From Trebonia sp. (lineage in GTDB: Bacteria; Actinomycetota; Actinomycetes; Streptosporangiales; Streptosporangiaceae), in NCBI GenBank assembly GCA_030043595.1, contig JASHXJ010000409.1, positions 1-5,704 on the forward strand: a DNA stretch of 5,704 nt. Direction: 5' to 3'. The translations under genes and the position numbers were made by a program. Shown here piece by piece: positions 1 through 5,317 of the stretch. Numbering within the stretch: position 1 is the stretch's first letter; every line of letters begins with the position of its first letter. The notes below the pieces were generated by a model that saw only the letters and a list, made by a program, of their open reading frames with translations, had not been told where the DNA came from and did not search any database.

Positions 1-1027
1 GCATGCGCTCGTCGGTGAAGATCGCGGTGCCGTCCGTGAACGAGTGCAGCATGAGCCTGCGGCCGAGCTTGCCGCTCTGATCCGGGAACGCTGACACCAG
101 CGCGAGCCGCACCGTCTCGATGGCGGACGCGGCCATGACGACCACGTCCGCGCTCTCCGACCCGGTGACCGGCCCGGTGGGGGTCACCCGCACCCAGCTC
201 ACGCCGGTCGCCTGCCGCGCCGCGCCCGAGCCCGTCAGCAAGACCCTGGTGACGGTCGTCTGGGGGATCAGCGTCACCCGCCCGGTGCGCAGGGCGCGGC
301 GCAGCGGCATCAGCGCCGACGGCCTGGCCACGACCGGGCAGCCGTAGTTGGCGCAGAAACCGCAGTCGTTGCAGGCGTGCTGACCGTTGTACGGCTGGGA
401 GTTGATCGCCATCGGGAACGGGTGCGGGTGCATGCCGATGGCGGTGGCACCCGCGGCGATCACCATCGACGAACGCTGCTGCGGGCCCGGCGGCATCGGG
501 TACGGGCCGCGCGGCGCGTGCTTGCGCACGATGTCGGGCAGCGCCTGCACATCGCCCTGCACGCCGATCAGCTCCTCCACCTCGTCGTAGTAGGGCGCGA
601 TGTCGGAGTAGGTGAACGGCCAGTCGGCCACGTCGGCGCCGGGAACTGGCCCGAGGGCTGAAAGCTGCTGGAAATCGATGTCCCAGAACCGCGGCACCTT
701 CGCGTCCCAGTGCACCGTCCCGCCGCCGACGAGCTGGGGGAGATCATCGACGCTGCCCGTGTACTGGACAGCCGACGCGCCGACCGGCCGCCAGGTACGC
801 GGGAACGCCAGCGGGTCAGGCCCGGCGAAGTACCGTACGTTCATCTTGAGGTCGTCGTTGGAGAACACCGTCCCGATCGGCCCCTCGCCGGCCAGGTTGG
901 TGAAGTAGTCAGGGCCCTTCTCGAACACGACGACCTGCCACCCGGCCAGCGCCAGCTCCATGGCGGCGAACGAGCCGCCGGCGCCGCTGCCGATGACGAC
1001 CGCCTTGCGCCGCGCCGCGCCGCTCAC
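1..1027 (-). CDS. GMC-family FAD oxidoreductase, gluconate dehydrogenase large-subunit type (C-terminus beyond window)
   Basis: FAD-dependent oxidoreductase expected to oxidise a sugar, sugar acid or polyol; 342 residues are visible. The N-terminus has a dinucleotide-binding fold: VVIGSGAGG (glycines at 13, 15 and 18) with an acidic strand end at E36 (VVVFEKG). VGGGTVHW (100-107) followed by PRF matches the FAD-contact region of gluconate 2-dehydrogenase-like GMC enzymes, as does WPFTYSDIAPYY (136-147). A cysteine cluster C219-x2-C222-x2-C225-x4-C230 lies in CNDCGFCANYGC. The late motif SAIETVRLAL, then LGRRLM near the left edge, fits the closing part of the FAD domain. The GMC_C domain with the catalytic His lies outside the window. 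The GTG start at 1027 shares GTGA with the stop of the upstream subunit gene, implying translational coupling. No signal peptide is visible, so export would depend on the partner. Family assignment is firm; substrate is unknown. Confidence 0.9.
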   Translation of the reverse strand, partial: MSGAARRKAVVIGSGAGGSFAAMELALAGWQVVVFEKGPDYFTNLAGEGPIGTVFSNDDLKMNVRYFAGPDPLAFPRTWRPVGASAVQYTGSVDDLPQLVGGGTVHWDAKVPRFWDIDFQQLSALGPVPGADVADWPFTYSDIAPYYDEVEELIGVQGDVQALPDIVRKHAPRGPYPMPPGPQQRSSMVIAAGATAIGMHPHPFPMAINSQPYNGQHACNDCGFCANYGCPVVARPSALMPLRRALRTGRVTLIPQTTVTRVLLTGSGAARQATGVSWVRVTPTGPVTGSESADVVVMAASAIETVRLALVSAFPDQSGKLGRRLMLHSFTDGTAIFTDERM

Positions 1028-1851
1028 AGCTCACCCAGGAGCTTCAGCACGTCGGCGACGATGCCGGTGACGGCGACCGGGGCGCGCCCGTCCGAGCGCT
1101 CGACCTCGTCGCTGGTGTAGCCCAGTGGCTGGCTGTCGCCCGGGTAGCTGATGTCTGTCCAGCCGGCCAGGCCGCGGTTCCCGCCGTACTCGGGGACCGA
1201 GTACATGCCCTCGATCGTATGCTCGAACAGCAGGGACAGGAACGTGCTCACCTCGGACCGGGCCAGGATCTTGTCCTGGTCGGCCGGGGCGGCCGTGGCG
1301 AAGTCCCCGCCCGCCAGCTTGTCCAGGGTGGCGATGCCGCTGGTGTACTGCCGCTGCCAGCCCGCGAGACGCTCGCGCCACGCGATGCTGGAGACCGGAT
1401 CGAGCGCGATGAAGGACGCCATGTAGTCGGGTCCGGCCGCGTGACGGTTGCTCCACGGGCCGCCGGCGAAGATGAGCGGAACCGGCGCGCCAGCCTCCTC
1501 GATCGTCGCCAGCGCGCCGAGCATGGCGTCGATGTACCCGGTCACCCCGGCCTCGCGGGCACCGGGATGGCCTGCCTCGGCCGGGTCGTCCCCGGGGCCG
1601 GGGGCGATCCGGGCGGTCGCGTCCTCGACGACGGCGGCCTGATGGCTGGAGAAGAACCGCAGCCCCGGGCCAGGACCGCCGGGGCCGCCAGGGCTGCTGG
1701 GGCTGCCGGGGCTCGGGCTGCCGGCGCTCTTGGCGCCGGGGCTCGTCGACGTGCAGGCGCTCGACGCGAGAACGGCCGCCGATGCCACCGCGGCCGGAAT
1801 CACGGTGATGACCACCCGGCGCGGCACGCCCTGCCAGCCGGCGCTGCTCAC
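1024..1851 (-). CDS. Gluconate 2-dehydrogenase subunit 3-like protein with twin-arginine-type signal
   Basis: Small partner subunit of a GMC flavoenzyme, 275 residues from the chosen GTG. The N-terminus carries VPRRVV (Arg 11-12), a hydrophobic stretch to about residue 32, and SSAC with Cys33. This fits a Tat signal, possibly of a lipoprotein, though the lipobox is weak. A Pro/Gly/Ser linker follows (about 34-63), then a helical domain beginning near RFFSSHQ. The C-terminal part has HTIEGMYSVPEYGGNRGLAGW-like residues (211-231) and YPGDSQPLGY, characteristic of the Gluconate_2-dh3 family. In that family the small subunit carries the signal and takes the signal-less GMC subunit across the membrane; its overlap with the GMC gene fits this. 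Reading is open up to a TTG at 1932, but the extra part contains TTA and CTA codons, rare in this genome type, and resembles non-coding DNA. No good ribosome site precedes GTG 1851, and GTG 1827 is an alternative. Confidence 0.85.
   Translation of the reverse strand: MSSAGWQGVPRRVVITVIPAAVASAAVLASSACTSTSPGAKSAGSPSPGSPSSPGGPGGPGPGLRFFSSHQAAVVEDATARIAPGPGDDPAEAGHPGAREAGVTGYIDAMLGALATIEEAGAPVPLIFAGGPWSNRHAAGPDYMASFIALDPVSSIAWRERLAGWQRQYTSGIATLDKLAGGDFATAAPADQDKILARSEVSTFLSLLFEHTIEGMYSVPEYGGNRGLAGWTDISYPGDSQPLGYTSDEVERSDGRAPVAVTGIVADVLKLLGEL
1676..1711 (-). repeat. Short 9-bp tandem repeat encoding a Ser-Pro-Gly linker
   Basis: Four imperfect 9-base units on the plus strand (ccgccgggg, ccgccaggg, ctgctgggg, ctgccgggg) lie in frame within the subunit-3 gene. 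On the coding strand they give a run of SPG/SPS/GPG-like triplets between the signal segment and the folded domain. It reads as a flexible envelope-spanning linker; the unit number may vary between strains. Confidence 0.6.
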
Positions 1852-1886
1852 CGAAGCTCGAGATAGGCGATAAGTGACACGCGGTA

Positions 1887-1915
1887 AGTTTAGGCACCCC
1901 GCGTCGCAAGCAGAA
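1887..1915 (-). promoter_or_regulatory. Possible weak promoter for the subunit-3/GMC pair
   Basis: The 1852-1967 gap is clearly AT-richer than its surroundings and must hold the start signal of the left unit if the terminator at 1935-1977 works. The best -10 candidate on the minus strand is TAAACT (1887-1892), with a poor -35 TTCTGC (1910-1915) at 17 bp. It would start transcription near 1880, about 29 bases before GTG 1851. The match is weak and other placements are possible. Confidence 0.25.
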
Positions 1916-1934
1916 GTAACGACGCAAGCCAATT

Positions 1935-1977
1935 AAAAATAGGCAAAACGGTCAGGCCGTGACCCGGTCACCGGGTC
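1935..1977 (-). terminator. Probable rho-independent terminator of the ArsR/dehydrogenase operon
   Basis: Read on the minus strand, a perfect 7-bp stem GACCCGG-TGA-CCGGGTC (1961-1977) has the dehydrogenase stop codon (1968-1970) in its 3-base loop. It is followed by a small stem ACGG-CCTGA-CCGT (1948-1960) running straight into TTTT, then a second run of five Ts at 1935-1939. GC stems followed by T-runs in an otherwise GC-rich region point to transcription termination between the two units. Confidence 0.6.
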
Positions 1978-3170
1978 GGCTCGAGCAGCACCTTGACGGC
2001 GCCCGTGCGGCGCGAGTTCTTCACCGCCAGCACCGCCTCGTCCCAGCGCTCGAGCGGGAAGCGGTGCGTGATGACCGGCGTCAGGTCGAAGCCGCCGGCG
2101 ATGAAGTCGAAGTAGTGCTCCATGGCGTGCTTGGCTACCCCGCCCACCTCCTCGACGCCGAAGCCGTTCGAGCCGATGACGTGCAGCTCCTTGAAGTACA
2201 GCGGGGTCCACTCGAAGCGCTTCGGCGGCTCCACGCCGGAGACGACGAGCGTGCCGCCCGTCGTGAGCAGCCGCAGCGACGTCTCCACGGTCTCGACCGA
2301 GCCGATCGTGTCGTAGACGACGGCCGGGCCGTCCTGCAGCCAGTCGCGCTTGCTCCACGGGGTGAGCGGCGTGCTGCCGACGCGCCGCGCGACCTGCGCG
2401 ACGAGCTCGTCAGGCGCGGTCGACAGCACGGCGTGGGCGCCGAGGCGGGTGGCGAGCGCGGCCCGGGCGCCAGAGCGCGTCGCCGCCCATACCTCGCAGG
2501 CCGGATACAGGTGCCGCAGCAGCGCGATCACCGCGAACGCGAGCGTGCCCGAGCCGTACACCAGCACGGGCCGGCCGCCGCACGAGGGCGGCGCGAGCAG
2601 GATCGAGCGCAGCGAGACGCTGACCGGGTCGGCCAGCACGGCCGCCTCGTCGGAGATATCGCCGGGGATGGCGAACAGCTGGGACGCGTGCGCGGCGAAG
2701 CGCTCGGCGTGCGCGCCGACGGCCGCCGCGCAGTTCCCGAGGTGGATCGAGACGGGCAGGTCACCAGAACGGAAGTTGCGGCACCACGGATAGCGGCCCT
2801 CCCGGCAGGCCTGGCATGGCGGGTCGATCCCGCGGGGGACGCAGGACAGCCACGGGTTCAGCACGACCCGCTCGCCCGTGTCCAGGCGCCGCCCCACGAC
2901 CTCGTGGCCGAGCACGTGCGGAAAGGACACCAGCGCGGTGAGCGGGTTGTCGCGGGAGCCGTTCAGCAGGATCTGCTTCACGTCCGAGCCGCACAGGCCC
3001 GAGAAGGTCGTCTCGACCCGCACCCAGTCCCCGGCTGGCAGCGGCCGCTCCTCGACGTCCTCGATGCGGACGGGCGCGAAGCGGGAGACAAACGCCCGCC
3101 GGTCCACCCGGCCGCCGATGGCCGAAGCCGCCTCGCGTGGCAGGCTGTGCCGGAATACGAGCGCCTTCAC
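1968..3170 (-). CDS. Zinc-dependent medium-chain alcohol dehydrogenase (threonine dehydrogenase-like)
   Basis: NAD(P)-dependent oxidoreductase of 400 residues, interconverting an alcohol and a carbonyl; substrate unknown. Catalytic zinc ligands are visible as C60 in GLCGSD and H89-E90 in VLGHEVVG. A structural-zinc lobe has C110, C119, C122 and C130; the last three keep the usual C-x2-C-x7-C spacing, but the first is 8 residues away rather than 2. The Rossmann segment begins VLVYGSGTLAF (202-212). The second strand ends ATRS with no acidic residue, which hints at NADP(H) rather than NAD(H) (inference). DTIGSVETVETSLRLL and GGTLVVSG follow the usual cofactor-domain order. The GTG start at 3170 overlaps the stop of the SRPBCC gene by GTGA, so it is probably translated by coupling. 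It is the last gene before the terminator and the likely catalytic enzyme of the operon. Confidence 0.9.
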   Translation of the reverse strand: MKALVFRHSLPREAASAIGGRVDRRAFVSRFAPVRIEDVEERPLPAGDWVRVETTFSGLCGSDVKQILLNGSRDNPLTALVSFPHVLGHEVVGRRLDTGERVVLNPWLSCVPRGIDPPCQACREGRYPWCRNFRSGDLPVSIHLGNCAAAVGAHAERFAAHASQLFAIPGDISDEAAVLADPVSVSLRSILLAPPSCGGRPVLVYGSGTLAFAVIALLRHLYPACEVWAATRSGARAALATRLGAHAVLSTAPDELVAQVARRVGSTPLTPWSKRDWLQDGPAVVYDTIGSVETVETSLRLLTTGGTLVVSGVEPPKRFEWTPLYFKELHVIGSNGFGVEEVGGVAKHAMEHYFDFIAGGFDLTPVITHRFPLERWDEAVLAVKNSRRTGAVKVLLEPTR

Positions 3171-3655
3171 GTCGGCACGGACAGCGCGGGGCGGGGCTTG
3201 CCGGGAGCGACGGTGCGGGCCAGGATCCCGAGCGTGGCCCGCAGCGCGCTCTGCGGGATTACCGGGAAGATGGCGGCGTCCTTCCAGCTCTGCCCGGCCG
3301 CCGACCAGTCGTAGTAGGACGTCACGAGCGTGCCCCCCTCGATCGGCTCCAGCCGGTAGCCGTACACGTGGCCGAGGTCGAACTGGCCGTGCACGGTCCA
3401 GGCGATTTCCCGGTCCGGCTCGAACGTGACGATCTCGACGGTCACGTCGTACAGGCCGAGGGGATAGTCGTTGAGCGCTTCCCTGTCCATGTGCACCACG
3501 AAGGTGTCCCCGGCCCTGGTGACAGCGTCCCCGCTGGCCGCCATCAGCATGCCGGAGCTGTCGATGGCGACGTGCCCACGGGGGTCGGTGAGCACGGCGA
3601 AGATCTCGCCTGCCGAGGCGGGCACCGCCCGCTGCACCTCAACTCGTTCCGGCAT
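3167..3655 (-). CDS. SRPBCC (START/polyketide-cyclase-like) family protein
   Basis: A 162-residue protein of the helix-grip SRPBCC fold, whose members hold a hydrophobic ligand in a deep cavity. It opens with a strand, RVEVQRAVPASAGEIFAVLTD (residues 4-24), matching the family's opening strand-helix. It continues with alternating strands including YDVTVEIVTFEPDREIAWTV, and a late GTLVTSYYDWS strand before a C-terminal helix. No catalytic residues can be assigned with confidence. ATG 3655 is the first start after the spacer and has no convincing ribosome-binding site. The gene sits 48 bases after the DUF899 stop and overlaps the dehydrogenase start by 4 bases. The close coupling suggests that it handles the substrate or product of that enzyme (inference). 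Confidence 0.8.
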   Translation of the reverse strand: MPERVEVQRAVPASAGEIFAVLTDPRGHVAIDSSGMLMAASGDAVTRAGDTFVVHMDREALNDYPLGLYDVTVEIVTFEPDREIAWTVHGQFDLGHVYGYRLEPIEGGTLVTSYYDWSAAGQSWKDAAIFPVIPQSALRATLGILARTVAPGKPRPALSVPT

Positions 3656-3703
3656 GTGCCGATTGTCGCACGGCCCTCGCGGGCCCGGTGCTCGCGCACG
3701 GGC
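3656..3703 (-). other. 48-base intercistronic spacer with overlapping inverted repeats
   Basis: This is the only non-overlapping junction in the operon. Directly after the DUF899 stop there is an 8-bp stem with one bulged base (GCCCGTGC, GCGA, GCACCGGGC; 3683-3703). A second inverted repeat GGCCC-GCGA-GGGCC (3672-3685) shares three bases with it, so the two cannot form fully together. No T-run follows, so a terminator is unlikely. A hairpin that stabilises or processes the mRNA is possible but unproven. Confidence 0.4.
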
Positions 3704-4471
3704 TCAGGTCGCCGTGCCGTACTCGTCATGGCGGCGCCACCACATGCCGGTCTCGTTGCGGCCGAGCGGCGCGCGGTCGAGCCACTGGTACATGCCCCAC
3801 AGGATGTCCAGCCCGCGCCCGTACGTGGAGTAGGTGTGGTAAACGGTGCCGTCCTGCAGGGCGAAGGCGCTCATCCCTGGCCCCTCACGCCGGTAGGTCT
3901 GCCAGTTCGTGCCGACGATCGACTCGCTGAAGGCGTCCAGTGCATCCGCGTCGCCGGCCGCCGGCCGCAGGTCCGTGTCGCCGAAGTTGTACCTGACGGT
4001 GCCCGCTTCCCATTCCTCCCTGCTGTGCGCCACACCGAAGTCGACGTTGAAGTCGCTGCCGTAGGAAGACGCCCACGGGAAGCTCCAGCCCATCCGCTGC
4101 CGGTACGCGTTCAGCTTGGCGAGCGGGGCCCGCGACACCGCCCAGAGCATCACGTCGTGGCTGGCGAGGTGGGCCGCGGAGCCGTTGAAGCCGTCGGCGA
4201 TCGCCGAGCAGGACGGGCATCCGGCGGTGAAGTCGGGGCCGAACATGAAGTGGTAGACCAGCAGCTGCGAGCGTCCCCGGAACAGGTCGGCAAGCGACGC
4301 CGTCCCGTCGCCGGTCTGGAAGCGGTAGTCCTTGTCGACCCGGACCCAGGGCAGCTCCTGCCGCCGCCGGGACAGCTCGTCGCCGCGCCGGGTCAGCTCC
4401 TTCTCCGCCGCGAGCAGCTCCAGCCGTGCGGCGAGCCACTCCTCGCGTGTCCCTGTCTTGTGACTGATCAT
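3704..4471 (-). CDS. DUF899 family protein (thioredoxin-like fold)
   Basis: A 255-residue protein of the DUF899 family, whose members resemble thioredoxin/AhpC-type proteins but have no settled biochemical role. An N-terminal helical, charged segment (about 8-40, EEWLAARLELLAAEKELTRR) is followed by PWVRVDKDYRF, the strand LLVYHFMFGPDF (70-81) and GCPSCS with C85-x2-C88, placed like a thioredoxin-type redox pair. NFGDTDL, a Tyr-rich YHTYSTYGRG and a WWRRHDEY end complete the family pattern, and the length is typical. ATG 4471 overlaps the ArsR stop (ATGA) and is preceded by AAGGAGA, so it has its own good ribosome site. The CPSC motif suggests thiol redox chemistry (inference). Co-occurrence with ArsR and AHSA1-type genes supports membership in the same regulated set. 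Confidence 0.9.
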   Translation of the reverse strand: MISHKTGTREEWLAARLELLAAEKELTRRGDELSRRRQELPWVRVDKDYRFQTGDGTASLADLFRGRSQLLVYHFMFGPDFTAGCPSCSAIADGFNGSAAHLASHDVMLWAVSRAPLAKLNAYRQRMGWSFPWASSYGSDFNVDFGVAHSREEWEAGTVRYNFGDTDLRPAAGDADALDAFSESIVGTNWQTYRREGPGMSAFALQDGTVYHTYSTYGRGLDILWGMYQWLDRAPLGRNETGMWWRRHDEYGTAT

Positions 4472-4821
4472 CGGATGTCTCCTTCGGTTGCCTGGTCGAG
4501 ATGATCCTTCAGCGCGTCCAGCGGGCCGTCCCAGTCGCGCGCCAGCGCGGCCAGGAACTGCTGCGCCACCCGCATCGGCGCCGAGCGCAGCAGGTACCGC
4601 ACCCGGCGCCGCTCCCCCGGTTCGGCCGTCACCAGGCCTGCCTCGGTCAGCAGCGCGAGGTGCTTGGCGATCGCCTGGCGGGTGATCGGCAGCCGGCCGG
4701 CCAGGTCCGTGGCGGTGGCCGGCCCGCCCGAGGCCAGCGCGGCCAGGATGGCGCGCCGGCTCGGGTCGGCCAGGGCGGCAAAGACTTGCTCGGCGACCGC
4801 CTCGATGTCAGGTGGCGGCAT
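4468..4821 (-). CDS. ArsR-family winged-helix repressor without metal-binding cysteines
   Basis: A 117-residue DNA-binding regulator. The opening FAALADPSRRAILAAL (14-29) and the helix-turn-helix TATDLAGRLPITRQAIAKHLALL (36-58) are typical of ArsR proteins; TRQAIAKHLALL would be the recognition helix. The wing is AEPGERRRVRYLL (66-78). The C-terminal part has RDWDGPLDALKDHL, seen in ArsR members paired with SRPBCC genes. The protein contains no cysteine and lacks the ELCVCDL-type metal site, so metal sensing is unlikely. ATG 4821 lies 14 bases inside the end of the preceding SRPBCC gene and has only a weak ribosome site, suggesting low, coupled translation. It probably binds the GCAAC-N6-GTTGC sites at the operon promoter and represses its own operon (inference). 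Confidence 0.93.
   Translation of the reverse strand: MPPPDIEAVAEQVFAALADPSRRAILAALASGGPATATDLAGRLPITRQAIAKHLALLTEAGLVTAEPGERRRVRYLLRSAPMRVAQQFLAALARDWDGPLDALKDHLDQATEGDIR
4478..4484 (-). promoter_or_regulatory. Ribosome-binding site of the DUF899 gene
   Basis: AAGGAGA on the minus strand lies 6 bases before ATG 4471, inside the end of the ArsR gene. It is one of only two strong Shine-Dalgarno sequences in the operon and suggests that the DUF899 protein is made at a higher rate than coupling alone would give. Confidence 0.75.
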
Positions 4822-5242
4822 CGAGGTAGCCAGCGAGCTCGCCCAGCTCGCTCGCCCATCCCTGGGTGTTGCCCTCGTAAGCGGTGCGGTAGGCGTCGTC
4901 AGGGAGCTGCGCGAAGCCGGACTCGACCACGGTCAGCCGGGTGCCCCCGCCAGCCGGCTCCAGCGTGAACTCGACGTACGTGCGCCGCGGGTCATCCTCG
5001 GGCAGCCCGAAGATGTGCCAGGTGAAGCCGAATACCCTCGGCTCCTCCACGCGCTCCACCCGCATGTCGGCGGTGTGGCCGCTGTCCCACCGCATCGATG
5101 CCGAGCCGCCCGGGCGCAGGTCGATCCTCGCGTCCTTGCCGAACCAGGCACTGAGTCCGTCGGCGGTGGTGAGCGCCGCCCACACCGTGGCCGGCGGGTG
5201 AGCGAGCTCGACGGTCCGCTCGATGCGATCAGGGAACCCCAT
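4808..5242 (-). CDS. SRPBCC domain protein, AHSA1-like (Activator of Hsp90 ATPase homologue type)
   Basis: First gene of the operon, 144 residues. Family features are an opening strand and helix IERTVELAHPPATVWAALTT, then GLSAWFG, a GGSASMRW strand, FGFTWHIFG, TYVEFTLEPAGGGTRLTVVESGF and a C-terminal helix GWASELGELAGYL. AHSA1-type SRPBCC proteins next to ArsR regulators are common in bacteria; ligand binding is assumed but rarely shown. The start is ATG 5242 because GGAGG stands 5 bases before it. The reading frame is open to ATG 5293, but that stretch contains the -10 box and operators. The end overlaps the ArsR start by 14 bases. The usual order is ArsR first; here the SRPBCC gene comes first. 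Confidence 0.9.
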   Translation of the reverse strand: MGFPDRIERTVELAHPPATVWAALTTADGLSAWFGKDARIDLRPGGSASMRWDSGHTADMRVERVEEPRVFGFTWHIFGLPEDDPRRTYVEFTLEPAGGGTRLTVVESGFAQLPDDAYRTAYEGNTQGWASELGELAGYLDAAT

Positions 5243-5247
5243 GACTG

Positions 5248-5252
5248 CCTCC
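5248..5252 (-). promoter_or_regulatory. Ribosome-binding site fixing the AHSA1-like start
   Basis: GGAGG on the minus strand with a 5-base spacer (CAGTC) to ATG 5242. It selects this ATG over the in-frame ATGs upstream (at 5257, 5254 and 5293). Confidence 0.85.
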
Positions 5253-5260
5253 ATCATGTA

Positions 5261-5276
5261 GCAACTTTCTGGTTGC
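5261..5276. promoter_or_regulatory. Operator O1, GCAAC-N6-GTTGC palindrome
   Basis: GCAACTTTCTGGTTGC, perfect 5-bp arms around 6 bases. It lies just downstream of the -10 box and covers the predicted transcription start. Its arms are identical to those of O2, 25 bp away. It is a likely site of the ArsR-family protein encoded two genes along the transcript. Confidence 0.7.
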
Positions 5277-5277
5277 G

Positions 5278-5306
5278 ATAATATGGCAACCATTCAGTTG
5301 CGTCAA
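5278..5306 (-). promoter_or_regulatory. Strong sigma70-type promoter of the five-gene operon
   Basis: Minus-strand -35 TTGACG (5301-5306) and -10 TATTAT (5278-5283) are separated by exactly 17 bp. Each hexamer matches the consensus at five of six positions, unusual in such GC-rich DNA. Transcription should start near 5271, leaving a leader of about 29 bases with GGAGG before ATG 5242. The -35 lies 11 bases after the proB stop, with no terminator seen between, so read-through from proB is possible. Confidence 0.85.
5286..5301. promoter_or_regulatory. Operator O2, GCAAC-N6-GTTGC palindrome in the promoter spacer
   Basis: GCAACCATTCAGTTGC has the same arms and spacer length as O1. It fills almost the whole -10/-35 spacer and touches the first base of the -35 box. 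A bound dimer here would exclude RNA polymerase, giving simple repression. Confidence 0.7.
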
Positions 5307-5317
5307 CTGGGGGCGGG

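Noticed and set aside
1676..1711. 9-bp tandem units considered as a CRISPR or regulatory repeat
   Set aside because: The units are contiguous, imperfect and in frame, and encode a simple Pro/Gly/Ser linker; there are no spacers.
1852..1932. TTG 1932 start for the subunit-3 protein
   Set aside because: The extension has TTA and CTA codons, is AT-rich and places about 37 residues before the twin arginine, unlike a signal peptide.
1959..3314. 451-residue open frame on the plus strand opposite the dehydrogenase
   Set aside because: It is Arg/Gly/Ala-rich, with no recognisable domain and no ribosome site. The minus strand encodes a full zinc dehydrogenase with its motifs, so this is a GC-rich antisense shadow.
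3656..3680. GACAAT-like -10 element before the second SRPBCC gene
   Set aside because: No acceptable -35 is found at 16-18 bp and the match is partial.
4486..4491. GGTTGC half-site before the DUF899 gene as an extra operator
   Set aside because: There is a single half-site with no partner at the right spacing; chance occurrence is likely.
3137..4504. 455-residue plus-strand open frame across the SRPBCC and DUF899 genes
   Set aside because: It spans two clear minus-strand genes and their spacer, and its composition is that of antisense GC-rich DNA.
5243..5293. Upstream ATG 5293 as the start of the AHSA1-like protein
   Set aside because: The added codons include ATA and TTA and lie over the -10 box and both operator arms. 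GGAGG correctly precedes ATG 5242 instead.
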